A DNA stretch of 64,000 nt from Cladorhizidae sp. MBARI D1340-BT2 (GCA_028752905.1 JAQNBH010000009.1:43158509-43222508), one strand, 5' to 3'; positions 47,001-59,983 are shown, counted from the stretch's first letter. Program-made: numbers and translations. Notes: a model not told the origin generated them from the sequence alone.

Positions 47001-50000
47001 TAGTAGGGATGTATACAACAGCTACACTCTGACAGTGTGGAGAACTTTGTCAAGGCAAGGGTTGTCAGCAATATAGTAGGGATGTATACAACAGCTACAC
47101 TCTGACAGTGTGGAGAACTTTGTCAAGGCAAGGTTGTCAGCAATATAGCAGGGATGTATACAACAGCTACTCTCTGCCAGTGTGGAGAACTTTGTCAAGG
47201 CAAGGTTGTCAGCAATATAGTAGGGATGTATACAACAGCTACTCTCTGCCAGTGTGGAGAACTTTGTCAAGGCAAGGTTGTCAGCAATATAGCAGGGATG
47301 TATACAACAGCTACTCTCTGCCAGTGTGGAGAACTTTGTCAAGGCAAGGTTGTCAGCAATATAGTAGGGATGTATACAACAGCTACTCTCTGCCAGTGTG
47401 GAGAACTTTGTCAAGGCAAGGTTGTCAGCAATATAGTAGGGATGTATACAACAGCTACTCTCTGCCAGTGTGGAGAACTTTGTCAAGGCAAGGTTGTCAG
47501 CAATATAGTAGGGATGTATACAACAGCTACTCTCTGCCAGTGTGGAGAACTTTGTCAAGGCAAGGTTGTCAGCAATATAGCAGGGATGTATACAACAGCT
47601 ACTCTCTGCCAGTGTGGAGAACTTTGTCAAGGCAAGGTTGTCAGCAATATAGCAGGGATGTATACAACAGCTACTCTCTGCCAGTGTGGAGAACTTTGTC
47701 AAGGCCAGGTTGTCAGCAATATAGCAGGGATGTATACAACAGCTACTCTCTGCCAGTGTGGAGAACTTTGTCAAGGCAAGGTTGTCAGCAATATAGCAGG
47801 GATGTATACAACAGCTGCCAGTGTGGAGAACTTTGTCAAGGCAAGGTTGTCAGCAATATAGCAGGGATGTATACAACAGCTACATTCTGCCAGTGTGGAG
47901 AACTTTGTCAAGGCAAGGGTTGTCAGCAATATAGCAGGGATGTATACAACAGCTACACTCTGACAGTGTGGAGAACTTTGTCAAGGCAAGGGTTGTCAGC
48001 AGAGCATGATATAAAATATGTAAACTGCAACAACTAAAAGTGTGATTGATTATTGTGTGCATCTTCATGCTTCAGCCCTTGACCAACAAGCTCCACTCCA
48101 TCATAGAGAAGACAGCTTCCTTCATCAGCAAGCAGGGAACTCAGATGGAGATTATCATCAAGACAAGACAGAAGTTCAACCCCTTCTTCTCCTTCCTGAA
48201 CCATCATGACGTGCTGTATCCGTACTTCAAATACATGAAGGAAGTAATCTCCACCGGTAGGTACGTGCCACTGGAGAAGGAACCGGAGAAAAGGGAGGGA
48301 GACGGTGTCAATGAAAGACGAGAGCCGATGACCAATCACAAAGAAACCAAGGAACAAGTAACAGAAATGGACGCTGAAACGTTGAATTCTGAAGCTCCTG
48401 TGACAAAAGTGGAACAAGCTAAAATTAACACTGAACCTCCTGGTTCCAAATCTGATTCCGAGGCAGAATCAGACTCCGACGATGAAGGATACTTGCACCC
48501 TCTTCTACTGAGCTCTTCCATATCTGGCAAGACTAAAGCCACACCCACCCCCACACCCACCCCAACATCGTCTTCTTCCTTGCCCTCCTCCACATCCAGT
48601 AAACTCACGAGCAGCAACAAAGAAACTCCTGGAACAGACGCCAGAGGAAATGAGAGGAAACTCACATTGGATGAAATCCTGAACCTTCACAGTACCACCG
48701 CCTCCTTTGTGGCAAGGAGCCGTGCAATAAACTCTGCCCCTTCCACGGAAGGTGAGGCAACACAGGTGTACGAGACAGCCTCCGATGTCGATCCGGAGGT
48801 TGTGGCTGCATATGAATTCTACCGCCAGCAATATTTCGCCAGGTAAGGAGCAGAAGACCTACGTTTGTGGTTGTCTCATGATGATATGCAGGGGAGGGGG
48901 CGTGCACTTGCACGCACACACATCCAAAGTAGGTTGACCCCAGCCAGACGTGTCGAAAAGGGAACGCCGTGCGATGAAGTCACAACCTCCTCTGAAAAGC
49001 TGATATTGTTATTATTAGTCCAGTTGTAATGTCATGTCGATTCTTACCAGCCATCAGGTCAGTGGGTGCGGCTAATGACAACTGGGAGATGTCACCGTGG
49101 TCTGGTTCAGGCGTGTCTATATAGTGCACTCTATATATTGTATACATTGGTTCAGGCACATGTCTATATAGTGCACTCTATATATTGTATACATTGGTTC
49201 AGACACATGTCTATATAGTACACTCTATATATTGTATACATTGGTTCAGGCACATGTCTATATAGTACACTCTATATATTGTATACATTGGTTCAGGCAC
49301 ATGTCTATATAGTACACTATATATTGTATACATTGGTTCAGGCACATGTCTATATAGTGCACTCTATATATTGTATACATTGGTTCAGGCACATGTCTAT
49401 ATAGTACACTCTATATATTGTATACATTAGTTCAGGCACATGTCTATATAGTGCACTCTATATATTGTATACATTGGTTCAGGCACATGTCTATATAGTG
49501 CACTCTATATATTGTATACATTGGTTCAGGCACATGTCTATATAGTGCACTCTATATATTGTATACATTGGTTCAGGCACATGTCTATATAGTACACTAT
49601 ATATTGTATACATTGGTTCAGGCACATGTCTATATAGTACACTATATATTGTATACATTGGTTCAGGCACATGTCTATATAGTACACTATATATTGTATA
49701 CATTGGCTCAGGCACATGTCTATATAGTGCACTCTATATATTGTATACATTGGTTCAGGCACATGTCTATATAGTACACTATATTGTATACATTGGTTCA
49801 GACACATGTCTATATAGTGCACTCTATATATTGTATACATTGGTTCAGGCACATGTCTATATAGTACACTATATATTGTATACATTGGTTCAGGCACATG
49901 TCTATATAGTACACTATATATTGTATACATTGGTTCAGGCACATGTCTATATAGTACACTCTATATATTGTATACATTGGTTCAGACACATGTCTATATA

Positions 50001-53000
50001 GTACACTATATTGTATACATTGGTTCAGGCACATGTCTATATAGTACACTATATATTGTATACATTGGTTCAGGCACATGTCTATATAGTACACTATATA
50101 TTGTATACATTGGTTAAGGCACATGTCTATATAGTACACTATATATTGTATACATTGGTTCAGGCACATGTCTATATAGTGCACTCTATATATTGTATAC
50201 ATTGGTTCAGGCACATGTCTATATAGTGCACTATATATTGTATACATTGGTTCAGGCACATGTCTATATAGTACACTCTATATATGTATACATTGGTTCA
50301 GGCACATGTCTATATAGTACACTATATATTGTATACATTGGTTCAGGCACATGTCTATATAGTACACTATATATTGTATACATTAGTTCAGGCACATGTC
50401 TATATAGTGCACTCTATATATTGTATACATTGGTTCAGGCACATGTCTATATAGTACACTCTATATATTGTATACATTGGTTCAGGCACATGTCTATATA
50501 GTACACTATATATTGTATACATTGGTTCAGGCACATGTCTATATAGTACACTATATATTGTATACATTGGTTCAGGCACATGTCTATATAGTACACTCTA
50601 TATATTGTATACATTGGTTCAGGCACATGTCTATATAGTACACTATATATTGTATACATTGGTTCAGACACATGTCTATATAGTGCACTCTATATATTGT
50701 ATACATTGGTTCAGGCACATGTCTATATAGTACACTATATATTGTATACATTGGTTCAGGCACATGTCTATATAGTACACTATATATTGTATACATTGGT
50801 TCAGGCACATGTCTATATAGTACACTATATATTGTATACATTGGTTCAGGCACATGTCTATATAGTGCACTCTATATATTGTATACATTGGTTCAGGCAC
50901 ATGTCTATATAGTGCACTATATATTGTATACATTGGTTCAGGCACATGTCTATATAGTACACTCTATATATGTATACATTGGTTCAGGCACATGTCTATA
51001 TAGTACACTATATATTGTATACATTGGTTCAGGCACATGTCTATATAGTACACTATATATTGTATACATTGGTTCAGACACATGTCTATATAGTGCACTC
51101 TATATATTGTATACATTGGTTCAGGCACATGTCTATATAGTACACTATATATTGTATACATTGGTTCAGGCACATGTCTATATAGTACACTCTATATATG
51201 TATACATTGGTTCAGGCACATGTCTATATAGGACACTATATATTGTATACATTGGTTGAGGCACATGTCTATATAGTACACTATATATTGTATACATTGG
51301 TTCAGGCACATGTCTATATAGTGCACTCTATATATTGTATACATTGGTTCAGACACATGTCTATATAGTGCACTCTATATATTGTATACATTGGCTCAGA
51401 CACATGTCTATATAGTGCACTCTATATATTGTATACATTGGTAGGCACATGTCTATATAGTACACTATATATTGTATACATTGGTTCAGGCACATGTCTA
51501 TATAGTGCACTCTATATATTGTATACATTGGTTCAGGCACATGTCTATATAGTGCACTATATATTGTATACATTGGTTCAGGCACATGTCTATATAGTAC
51601 TCTATATATTGTATACATTGGTTCAGGCACATGTCTATATAGTACACTCTATATATTGTATACATTGGTTCAGGCACATGTCTATATAGTGCACTATATA
51701 TATTGTATACATTGGTTCAGGCACATGTCTATATAGTACACTCTATATATTGTATACATTGGTTCAGGCACATGTCTATATAGTACACTATATATATTGT
51801 ATACATTGGTTCAGGCACATGTCTATATAGTACACTATATATTGTATACATTGGTTCAGGCACATGTCTATATAGTACACTATATATTGTATACATTGGT
51901 TCAGGCACATGTCTATATAGTACACTATATATATTGTATACATTGGTTCAGGCACATGTCTATATAGTGCACTATATATTGTATACATTGGTTCAGGCAC
52001 ATGTCTATATAGTACACTATATATATTGTATACATTGGTTCAGGCACATGTCTATATAGTGCACTCTATATATTGTATACATTGGTTCAGACACATGTCT
52101 ATATAGTACACTATATATATTGTATACATTGGTTCAGGCACATGTCTATATAGTACACTATATATTGTATACATTGGTTCAGGCACATGTCTATATAGTA
52201 CACTATATATTGTATACATTGGTTCAGGCACATGTCTATATAGTACACTATATATTGTATACATTGGTTCAGGCACATGTCTATATAGTGCACTCTATAT
52301 ATTGTATACATTGGTTCAGGCACATGTCTATATAGTACACTATATATTGTATACATTGGTTCAGGCACATGTCTATATAGTACACTATATATTGTATACA
52401 TTGGTTCAGACACATGTCTATATAGTACACTATATATTGTATACATTGGTTCAGGCACATGTCTATATAGTACACTATATATTGTATACATTGGTTCAGG
52501 CACATGTCTATATAGTGCACTATATATTGTATACATTGGTTCAGACACATGTCTATATAGTACACTCTATATATTGTATACATTGGTTCAGGCACATGTC
52601 TATATAGTACACTATATATTGTATACATTGGTTCAGGCACATGTCTATATAGTACACTATATATTGTATACATTGGTTCAGGCACATGTCTATATAGTAC
52701 ACTATATATTGTATACATTGGTTCAGGCACATGTCTATATAGTACACTATATATTGTATACATTGGTTCAGGCACATGTCTATATAGTACACTATATATT
52801 GTATACATTGGTTCAGGCACATGTCTATATAGTACACTATATATTGTATACATTGGTTCAGACACATGTCTATATAGTACACTATATATTGTATACATTG
52901 GTTCAGGCACATGTCTATATAGTACACTATATATTGTATACATTGGTTCAGGCACATGTCTATATAGTACACTATATATTGTATACATTGGTTCAGGCAC

Positions 53001-56000
53001 ATGTCTATATAGTGCACTATATATTGTATACATTGGTTCAGGCACATGTCTATATAGTGCACTGTATATTGTATACATTGGTTCAGGCACATGTCTATAT
53101 AGTACACTATATATTGTATACATTGGTTCAGGCACATGTCTATATAGTGCACTATATATTGTATACATTGGTTCAGGCACATGTCTATATAGTACACTAT
53201 ATATTGTATACATTGGTTCAGGCACATGTCTATATAGTACACTATATATATTGTATACATTGGTTTAGACACATGTCTATATAGTACACTATATATTGTA
53301 TACATTGGTTCAGGCACATGTCTATATAGTACACTATATATATTGTATACATTGGTTTAGACACATGTCTATATAGTGCACTATATATTGTATACATTGG
53401 TTCAGGCACATGTCTATATAGTACACTATATATTGTATACATTGGTTCAGACACATGTCTATATAGTGCACTATATATATTGTATACATTGGTTCAGGCA
53501 CATGTCTATATAGTGCACTCTATATATTGTATACATTGGTTCAGACACATGTCTATATAGTACACTATATATATTGTATACATTGGTTCAGGCACATGTC
53601 TATATAGTACACTATATATTGTATACATTGGTTCAGGCACATGTCTATATAGTACACTCTATATATTGTATACATTGGTTCAGGCACATGTCTATATAGT
53701 ACACTATATATTGTATACATTGGTTCAGGCACATGTCTATATAGTGCACTCTATATATTGTATACATTGGTTCAGGCACATGTCTATATAGTACACTATA
53801 TATTGTATACATTGGTTCAGGCACATGTCTATATAGTACACTATATATTGTATACATTGGTTCAGACACATGTCTATATAGTACACTATATATTGTATAC
53901 ATTGGTTCAGGCACATGTCTATATAGTACACTATATATTGTATACATTGGTTCAGGCACATGTCTATATAGTGCACTATATATTGTATACATTGGTTCAG
54001 GCACATGTCTATATAGTACACTATATATTGTATACATTGGTTCAGGCACATGTCTATATAGTACACTATATATTGTATACATTGGTTCAGACACATGTCT
54101 ATATAGTACACTCTATATATTGTATACATTGGTTCAGGCACATGTCTATATAGTACACTATATATTGTATACATTGGTTCAGGCACATGTCTATATAGTA
54201 CACTATATATTGTATACATTGGTTCAGGCACATGTCTATATAGTACACTATATATTGTATACATTGGTTCAGGCACATGTCTATATAGTACACTATATAT
54301 TGTATACATTGGTTCAGGCACATGTCTATATAGTACACTATATATTGTATACATTGGTTCAGGCACATGTCTATATAGTACACTATATATTGTATACATT
54401 GGCTCAGACACATGTCTATATAGTGCACTCTATATATTGTATACATTGGTAGGCACATGTCTATATAGTACACTCTATATATTGTATACATTGGTTCAGG
54501 CACATGTCTATATAGTGCACTCTATATATTGTATACATTGGTTCAGGCACATGTCTATATAGTACACTATATATTGTATACATTGGTTCAGGCACATGTC
54601 TATATAGTACACTATATATATTGTATACATTGGTTCAGGCACATGTCTATATAGTACACTATATATTGTATACATTAGTTCAGGCACATGTCTATATAGT
54701 ACACTATATATTGTATACATTGGTTCAGGCACATGTCTATATAGTACACTATATATTGTATACATTGGTTCAGGCACATGTCTATATAGTGCACTATATA
54801 TTGTATACATTGGTTCAGGCACATGTCTATATAGTGCACTCTATATATTGTATACATTGGTTCAGACACATGTCTATATAGTACACTATATATATTGTAT
54901 ACATTGGTTCAGGCACATGTCTATATAGTACACTATATATTGTATACATTGGTTCAGACACATGTCTATATAGTACACTATATATTGTATACATTGGCTC
55001 AGGCACATGTCTATATAGTACACTCTATATATTGTATACATTGGTTCAGGCACATGTCTATATAGTACACTCTATATATTGTATACATTGGTTCAGGCAC
55101 ATGTCTATGTAGTACACTATATATTGTATACATTGGTTCAGGCACATGTCTATATAGTACACTCTATATATTGTATACATTGGTTCAGGCACATGTCTAT
55201 ATAGTGCACTCTATATATTGTATACATTGGTTCAGGCACATGTCTATATAGTACACTATATATATTGTAACATTGGTTCAGGCACATGTCTATATAGTAC
55301 ACTCTATATATTGTATACATTGGTTCAGGCACATGTCTATATAGTACACTATATATATTGTATACATTGGTTCAGACACATGTCTATATAGTGCACTCTA
55401 TATATTGTATACATTGGTTCAGGCACATGTCTATATAGTACACTATATATATTGTATACATTGGTTCAGGCACATGTCTATATAGTACACTATATATTGT
55501 ATACATTGGTTCAGGCACATGTCTATATAGTACACTATATATTGTATACATTGGTTCAGGCACATGTCTATATAGTACACTCTATATATTGTATACATTG
55601 GTTCAGGCACATGTCTATATAGTGCACTCTATATATTGTATACATTGGTTCAGGCACATGTCTATATAGTACACTATATATTGTATACATTGGTTCAGGC
55701 ACATGTCTATATAGTGCACTCTATATATTGTATACATTGGTTCAGGCACATGTCTATATAGTGCACTCTATATATTGTATACATTGGTTCAGGCACATGT
55801 CTATATAGTACACTATATATTGTATACATTGGTTCAGGCACATGTCTATATAGTGCACTCTATATATTGTATACATTGGTTCAGGCACATGTCTATATAG
55901 TACACTCTATATATTGTATACATTGGTTCAGGCACATGTCTATATAGTACACTCTATATATTGTATACATTGGTTCAGGCACATGTCTATATAGTACACT

Positions 56001-59000
56001 ATATATTGTATACATTGGTTCAGGCACATGTCTATATAGTACACTCTATATATTGTATACATTGGTTCAGGCACATGTCTATATAGTACACTATATATTG
56101 TATACATTGGTTCAGACACATGTCTATATAGTGCACTCTATATATTGTATACATTGGTTCAGGCACATGTCTATATAGTACACTATATATTGTATACATT
56201 GGTTCAGGCACATGTCTATATAGTACACTATATATTGTATACATTGGTTCAGACACATGTCTATATAGTACACTATATATTGTATACATTGGTTCAGGCA
56301 CATGTCTATATAGTGCACTCTATATATTGTATACATTGGTTCAGGCACATGTCTATATAGTACACTCTATATATTGTATACATTGGTTCAGGCACATGTC
56401 TATATAGTGCACTATATATTGTATACATTGGTTCAGGCACATGTCTATATAGTACACTATATATTGTATACATTGGTTCAGGCACATGTCTATATAGTAC
56501 ACTATATATTGTATACATTGGTTCAGGCACATGTCTATATAGTACACTATATATTGTATACATTGGTTCAGGCACATGTCTATATAGTGCACTCTATATA
56601 TTGTATACATTGGTTCAGGCACATGTCTATATAGTGCACTCTATATTGTATACATTGGTTCAGGCACATGTCTATATAGTACACTATATATTGTATACAT
56701 TGGTTCAGGCACATGTCTATATAGTACACTATATATTGTATACATTGGTTCAGGCACATGTCTATATAGTGCACTCTATATATTGTATACATTGGCTCAG
56801 GCACATGTCTATGTAGTACACTATATATATTGTATACATTCATATGTGGGTCCATTGATTCCTAAAGGATATCCATGTGTGTGATGTGGTATGTGTATAT
56901 ATGACCCGTCAATCTGTGCATGTGGCTATATATTATACCCTAAGTAGTGTGTAGCCTCCCCAGTGCTGCAACACCATGCTCTCTGTTGGGGCCTGGATCA
57001 CAACTACATGTAACTAAGTAGGCCTGGCCTCCTGGAGAGCACTTGTTTGTGTGGGGAAGGGGGAAGATGGGGTTGGAGTGGTTAATAGCCCCCCCCCCCC
57101 AATTGTGAGGTGCTGAACAGTGCCCTTATAGTGTGCAGGGGACATTCCTGTCAGCCAAGTTCTAAGTTGTGCCCACCTATATGTGTAACACTTGCCCATA
57201 CTCTACTGAACATGAAGATGGGCTAGGGCTAGAGTAAGGGCCAAAGACTAGGGCTAGAATAAGGCCAAAGACTAAGGCTAGAATAACTAGGGCTAGAATA
57301 AGGCCAAAGACTAGGGCTAGAATAAGGGAAGACTAGGGCCAAAGACGGACCAGAATAAGGCCAAAGACTAGGACCAGAATAAGCCAAGGGCCAAAGACTA
57401 GGGCTAGAATAAAGGCCAAAGACTAGGGCTAGCCACCACTAGGGCAGAATAAGGTCTAGAATAAAGGCCAACACTAGGGCTAGAATAGGGGCTAAGGCTA
57501 GAGTCAAGGCCAGCATTATGGCTAGAATAAGGGCCAAAGACGGGATAGGGCTGGAATGTTATTGTGGAAGGCACCACTGGACCAGCCCAGCCTACATGGT
57601 TGACTGGTCCAGGGGTGTCCTGGGCTCCACTACCACTGGGTGGGGCTAGGATTAGGTGAACAAGAATGTTGAACTTGGGACGTCCACAGGTGGTCCCTCC
57701 TGTACCAGCCTCCCATGGCACCACTGGACCAGCCTCCCATGGCACCACTGGACCAGCCTCCCATGGCACCACTGGACCAGCCTCCCATGGCACCACTGGG
57801 CCAGCCTCCCATGGCACCACTGGGCCAGCCTGCCATGGCACCACTGGGCCAGCCTCCCATGGCACCACTGGGTCAGCCTGCCATGGCACCACTGGGCCAG
57901 CCTCCCATGGCACCACTGGACCAGCCTGCCACGTGAATAGGATGGTTCTGGCATTGCCCATTGTGTAAAGATAGTACCACAGACAATATTGACTGCTGGC
58001 TCAAGTTCTTCTTGCAGCTGCTAGAAGTCTCAAGAGACATTGACGCAAGTTCTTAGTGTAGCTGCTAGAAGTCTAAATATAGATCAAGAGACATTGGCTC
58101 AAGTTCTTAGTGTAGCTGCAAGAAGTCTAAATATAGATCAAGAGACATTGGCTCAAGTTCTTATTGCAGCTGCTAGAAGTCTAAATCACGAGATGTTGGA
58201 AAATGCTGTGCACATTGGTTGTGGAGAAACATGACGTTTGTTTGACCTGATGTTTATCTGCAACTGGAAGCTGATAGTGGCATTGCAATACTCTATTATG
58301 AGTTTTTCTAACGTCATGTTCAGGGACGGGAGAACTAAAGCCCTGGGAAAAGGTTGCTAAAACCTCCGGCAACTTTCCTAGGTTCACTAACCTTGACATG
58401 TACACTATGGAGGTGTAGACGAGCGAAATATGTTGTTATTGACAATAATTTATCACCTTTTCAGCTTAAACAACAACACAGCGCCAGAAGTCGTAACTGG
58501 ACACGAAGGAGCATACAGCCACGCCCCACCTTCGGACATCTCCACTCTCCCCTTCTCCGGTGACGGTACGTGTAGACCAGATCTGCATGCCATGCAGCCA
58601 GTGAATTATGTTTAACAAACCTTATTGCACCTATGCTTGGAAAACTCAACCCAAAAACCGGAGCTCGTAACTGTTGAACCTTTTAGCAAGTTCAAGTAAC
58701 TAGTGAACTCTGAAGGGATGGAGACAAAAGCTCTTATTTCAGGCACTTGTTCCAGCATCTTTGCAGAGGATTCACAGGGTTCGTACGCGAGACATCCCTT
58801 GCTCAACGTGATGCCGATGGATGTGGTGTGCACTATTTAGGAGGAAGCCAGGGCCCTTCCTCCCCTCCGCACATCCTGAGGGAAGACACCAGTGGAAGGA
58901 GAAGGGGTTTACGGGTGGGTGTGATGATCACACCTATGTGCCTATAATAGCCGAGTATGTGATATGTTCTAATCAAGAAGCATGTGTGTATGTGTGTTTG

Positions 59001-59773
59001 AAGCTGCTCCAAGTGATTATCATTGCTGTTACGGCTGATTTATTTTGTCTTTCTTCGCAGGCTACGAACAGCAGCAGCAGCAATATCCTCCTAGTAATGG
59101 CCACTACCCCCCTCCCCCATACGACCACTACCCCTCGGCTCATGTCCCTTCTTCTGCTTCATACGACCAGTACCCCCCGGCCTATTATTACCACCAACCT
59201 GAAGGCATCCCACCCCCAGATATTCGTCCCATTGTTGACAAGACAGCGGAGTACGTGGCGAAGAACTGCGAGACTTTTGAACGGACAGTGTTGGACAGGC
59301 ACCTCAGCGATCCTCGTTTCAGCTTCCTTAACCCGTGGGATCCCTGCCATGCCTACTACGAGGCCATGAAGAAGTACAACAGAGACATGCTTGAACCAGA
59401 GGTGGGGGGGATGACCAAGGAGACCGAAGAGGTCCTTCAGAGACCCAACTTGCAGAAGCTGAGTTCAAATGGAACTGTGAGCTTCAAGTTGCAGCCGGCC
59501 AAGACTGCCTCCTCGACTACCATACAGGCACCTCTGTCGGGTTTCGAGGAAGAAATGTACTCCGAGGAAGAAGTGAACTCCGAGCACGTAGACTATGTGA
59601 TCGATGAAAGAGTGATCGATGAAAGAGTGATCGATGAAAGAGTGATCGATGAAAGAGTGATCGATGAAAGAGGAGAAGGTGCTATTTCTGAGTGTGGTTT
59701 TGACGACCAGGAACATCCCCCTGCCAAGAAGCAACGGCTGGATGATGACGATGAGATAGGAAACACAGTGCAG
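43833..59773 (+). CDS. SFSWAP: SFSWAP (suppressor of white-apricot) splicing regulator, exons 1-6, 3' end uncertain
   Basis: Exons: 43833-44017, 44113-44273, 44658-44899, 48076-48842, 58465-58565, 59061-59773. All phases agree (723 codons so far). Residues 24-62 (LLVFGYACKLYRDE, LIPWMGN) and exons 2-3 form the N-terminal SWAP/DRY-EERY domain. SURP1 is about residues 200-253 and SURP2 about 541-594; both keep the family's aromatic and hydrophobic pattern (FSFLNHHDVLYPYFKYM, FSFLNPWDPCHAYYEAM). A DDEGYLHP motif, VSFKL and KKQRLDDDDE also match SFSWAP order. SFSWAP proteins are nuclear RNA-binding regulators of alternative splicing; in Drosophila the protein represses splicing of its own transcript. 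Introns 3 and 4 are 3.2 and 9.6 kb of mostly tandem repeats. The large RS domain of animal SFSWAP was not found. Start 43833 is preferred over 43806. Confidence 0.9.
44113..44273 (+). CDS. SFSWAP: SFSWAP exon 2 (SWAP domain, acidic)
   Basis: Begins by completing the Arg codon and encodes YDVRNKLDDQSQFGLKP, then a Glu-rich helix with RERYFALE, equivalent to the EERYLAL segment that names the DRY-EERY domain. Ends at donor GTGGGT. Confidence 0.9.
44658..44899 (+). CDS. SFSWAP: SFSWAP exon 3
   Basis: Encodes EMEKRRLENAFNAIGFTYNT, which matches the NAVGFTYGSDY piece of SFSWAP, then a His/Asp-rich linker and FVPCAGLVFPSGMHL just before SURP1. Ends at donor GTGAGT in phase 0. Confidence 0.88.
44985..46340. 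repeat. 38-bp minisatellite, about 35 copies, SFSWAP intron 3
   Basis: The unit is GACATTGGATGTAGGTGGGT plus TCACCATTGAGGTAGGTC. Each copy carries GAGGTAGGT, resembling a 5' splice site. A 321-bp block is repeated (about 45061 and 45382). Degenerate units run on to about 46560. Confidence 0.92.
46675..48005. repeat. 72-bp minisatellite, about 19 copies, SFSWAP intron 3
   Basis: The unit includes GGAGAACTTTGTCAAGGCAA and CAACAGCTACTCTCTGCCAG. It reaches within 70 bp of SFSWAP exon 4. Open frames of 250-309 codons with a 24-residue period occur on both strands and are not genes. Confidence 0.94.
48076..48842 (+). CDS. SFSWAP: SFSWAP exon 4 (SURP1 and Ser/Thr/Pro linker)
   Basis: A 767-nt exon. 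SURP1 runs from LTNKLHSIIEKTASFISKQG to YPYFKYMKEVI. An acidic linker follows with SDSDDEGYLHPLL, a Thr-Pro repeat (ACACCC units, about 48540-48565), and EFYRQQYFA at the end. Donor GTAAGG. SURP modules of this protein class bind splicing partners such as SF1. Confidence 0.92.
49110..56840. repeat. 45-47-bp minisatellite, about 168 copies, SFSWAP intron 4
   Basis: The unit is GGTTCAGGCACATGTCTATA plus a 25-27-base AT-rich remainder. Length variants differ by a TC or TA insertion in ACACTATATATTG. The core TATATAGTACACTATATA is an 8-bp inverted repeat around AC. Blocks recur at higher order, for example about 50000-50400 and 50690-51085 (offset 686). Confidence 0.96.
57215..57555. repeat. Degenerate repeat of about 27 bp, SFSWAP intron 4
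   Basis: Variants of GACTAGGGCTAGAATAAGGC with frequent deletions. Confidence 0.85.
57715..57935. repeat. 24-bp minisatellite, about 9 copies, SFSWAP intron 4
   Basis: The unit begins CATGGCACCACTGGACCAGC and is 24 bp. It is open in most frames on both strands (for example SHGTTGPA or HHWTSLPW). Confidence 0.93.
58015..58190. repeat. 54-bp repeat, about 3 copies
   Basis: The unit includes GAGACATTGGCTCAAGTTCT and GCTAGAAGTCTAAATATAG. SFSWAP intron 4, about 275 bp before exon 5. Confidence 0.88.
58465..58565 (+). CDS. SFSWAP: SFSWAP exon 5
   Basis: Between acceptor CTTTTCAG and donor GTACGT. Encodes LNNNTAPEVVTGHEGAYSHA and PPSDISTLPFSGD. Both phases fit exons 4 and 6. No clear domain; it lies in the low-complexity linker between SURP1 and SURP2. 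Confidence 0.75.
59061..59773 (+). CDS. SFSWAP: SFSWAP exon 6 (SURP2, VIDER repeat, acidic tail)
   Basis: Opens with a Gln/Pro/Tyr-rich stretch, then IPPPDIRPIVDKTAEYVA and the rest of SURP2. After it come SNGTVSFKLQP and five perfect VIDER repeats (residues 665-689). A basic/acidic PPAKKQRLDDDDE, possibly a nuclear signal, ends the exon. Donor GTGAGC in phase 0. Confidence 0.92.
59597..59671 (+). repeat. 15-bp tandem repeat inside SFSWAP exon 6, 5 copies
   Basis: Five perfect copies of GTGATCGATGAAAGA encode VIDER five times, in frame. Confidence 0.95.
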
Positions 59774-59866
59774 GTGAGCTGAGGATCTTGCATGCATGTA
59801 TATGCACATGTAACCTGTGCCACAGAGAGGTTGTGCATGTCATGGTCAGTGATTATTACATTCCAG

Positions 59867-59983
59867 GACACATTGATAGCAGCACATCACATCAGGGACT
59901 GCCCCTATATAAAACTTGTGGTTACGACTTTGGAGCTCTGTAGATTCTGCATACTTGACTGCGTAAACTTGATCAAAGATTAG
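59867..59983 (+). CDS. Candidate SFSWAP terminal exon A
   Basis: Acceptor ACATTCCAG is in the right phase for exon 6. The exon has 38 codons and a TAG, and AATAAA follows at 60014-60019. The peptide (DTLIAAHHIRDCPYIKLVV and more) has no SFSWAP or RS character. Most of the exon lies inside the left arm of an inverted-repeat element (59914-60478), so it may be a transposon-supplied 3' end or chance. Confidence 0.3.
   Translation, partial: DTLIAAHHIRDCPYIKLVVTTLELCRFCILDCVNLIKD

Noticed and set aside
46683..48037. Open frames of 235-309 codons on the plus strand and 250 on the minus strand
   Set aside because: They are strict 24-residue periods of a 72-bp minisatellite, open on both strands, and lie in SFSWAP intron 3.
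49110..56840. CRISPR-like appearance of a long regular repeat array
   Set aside because: The repeats are head-to-tail with no unique spacers, in an intron of an animal gene.
58747..58947. Open stretch in SFSWAP intron 5 after a TTTGCAG acceptor, looking like a cassette exon
   Set aside because: Possible donors leave phases that do not fit exon 6; exons 5 and 6 join directly in phase.
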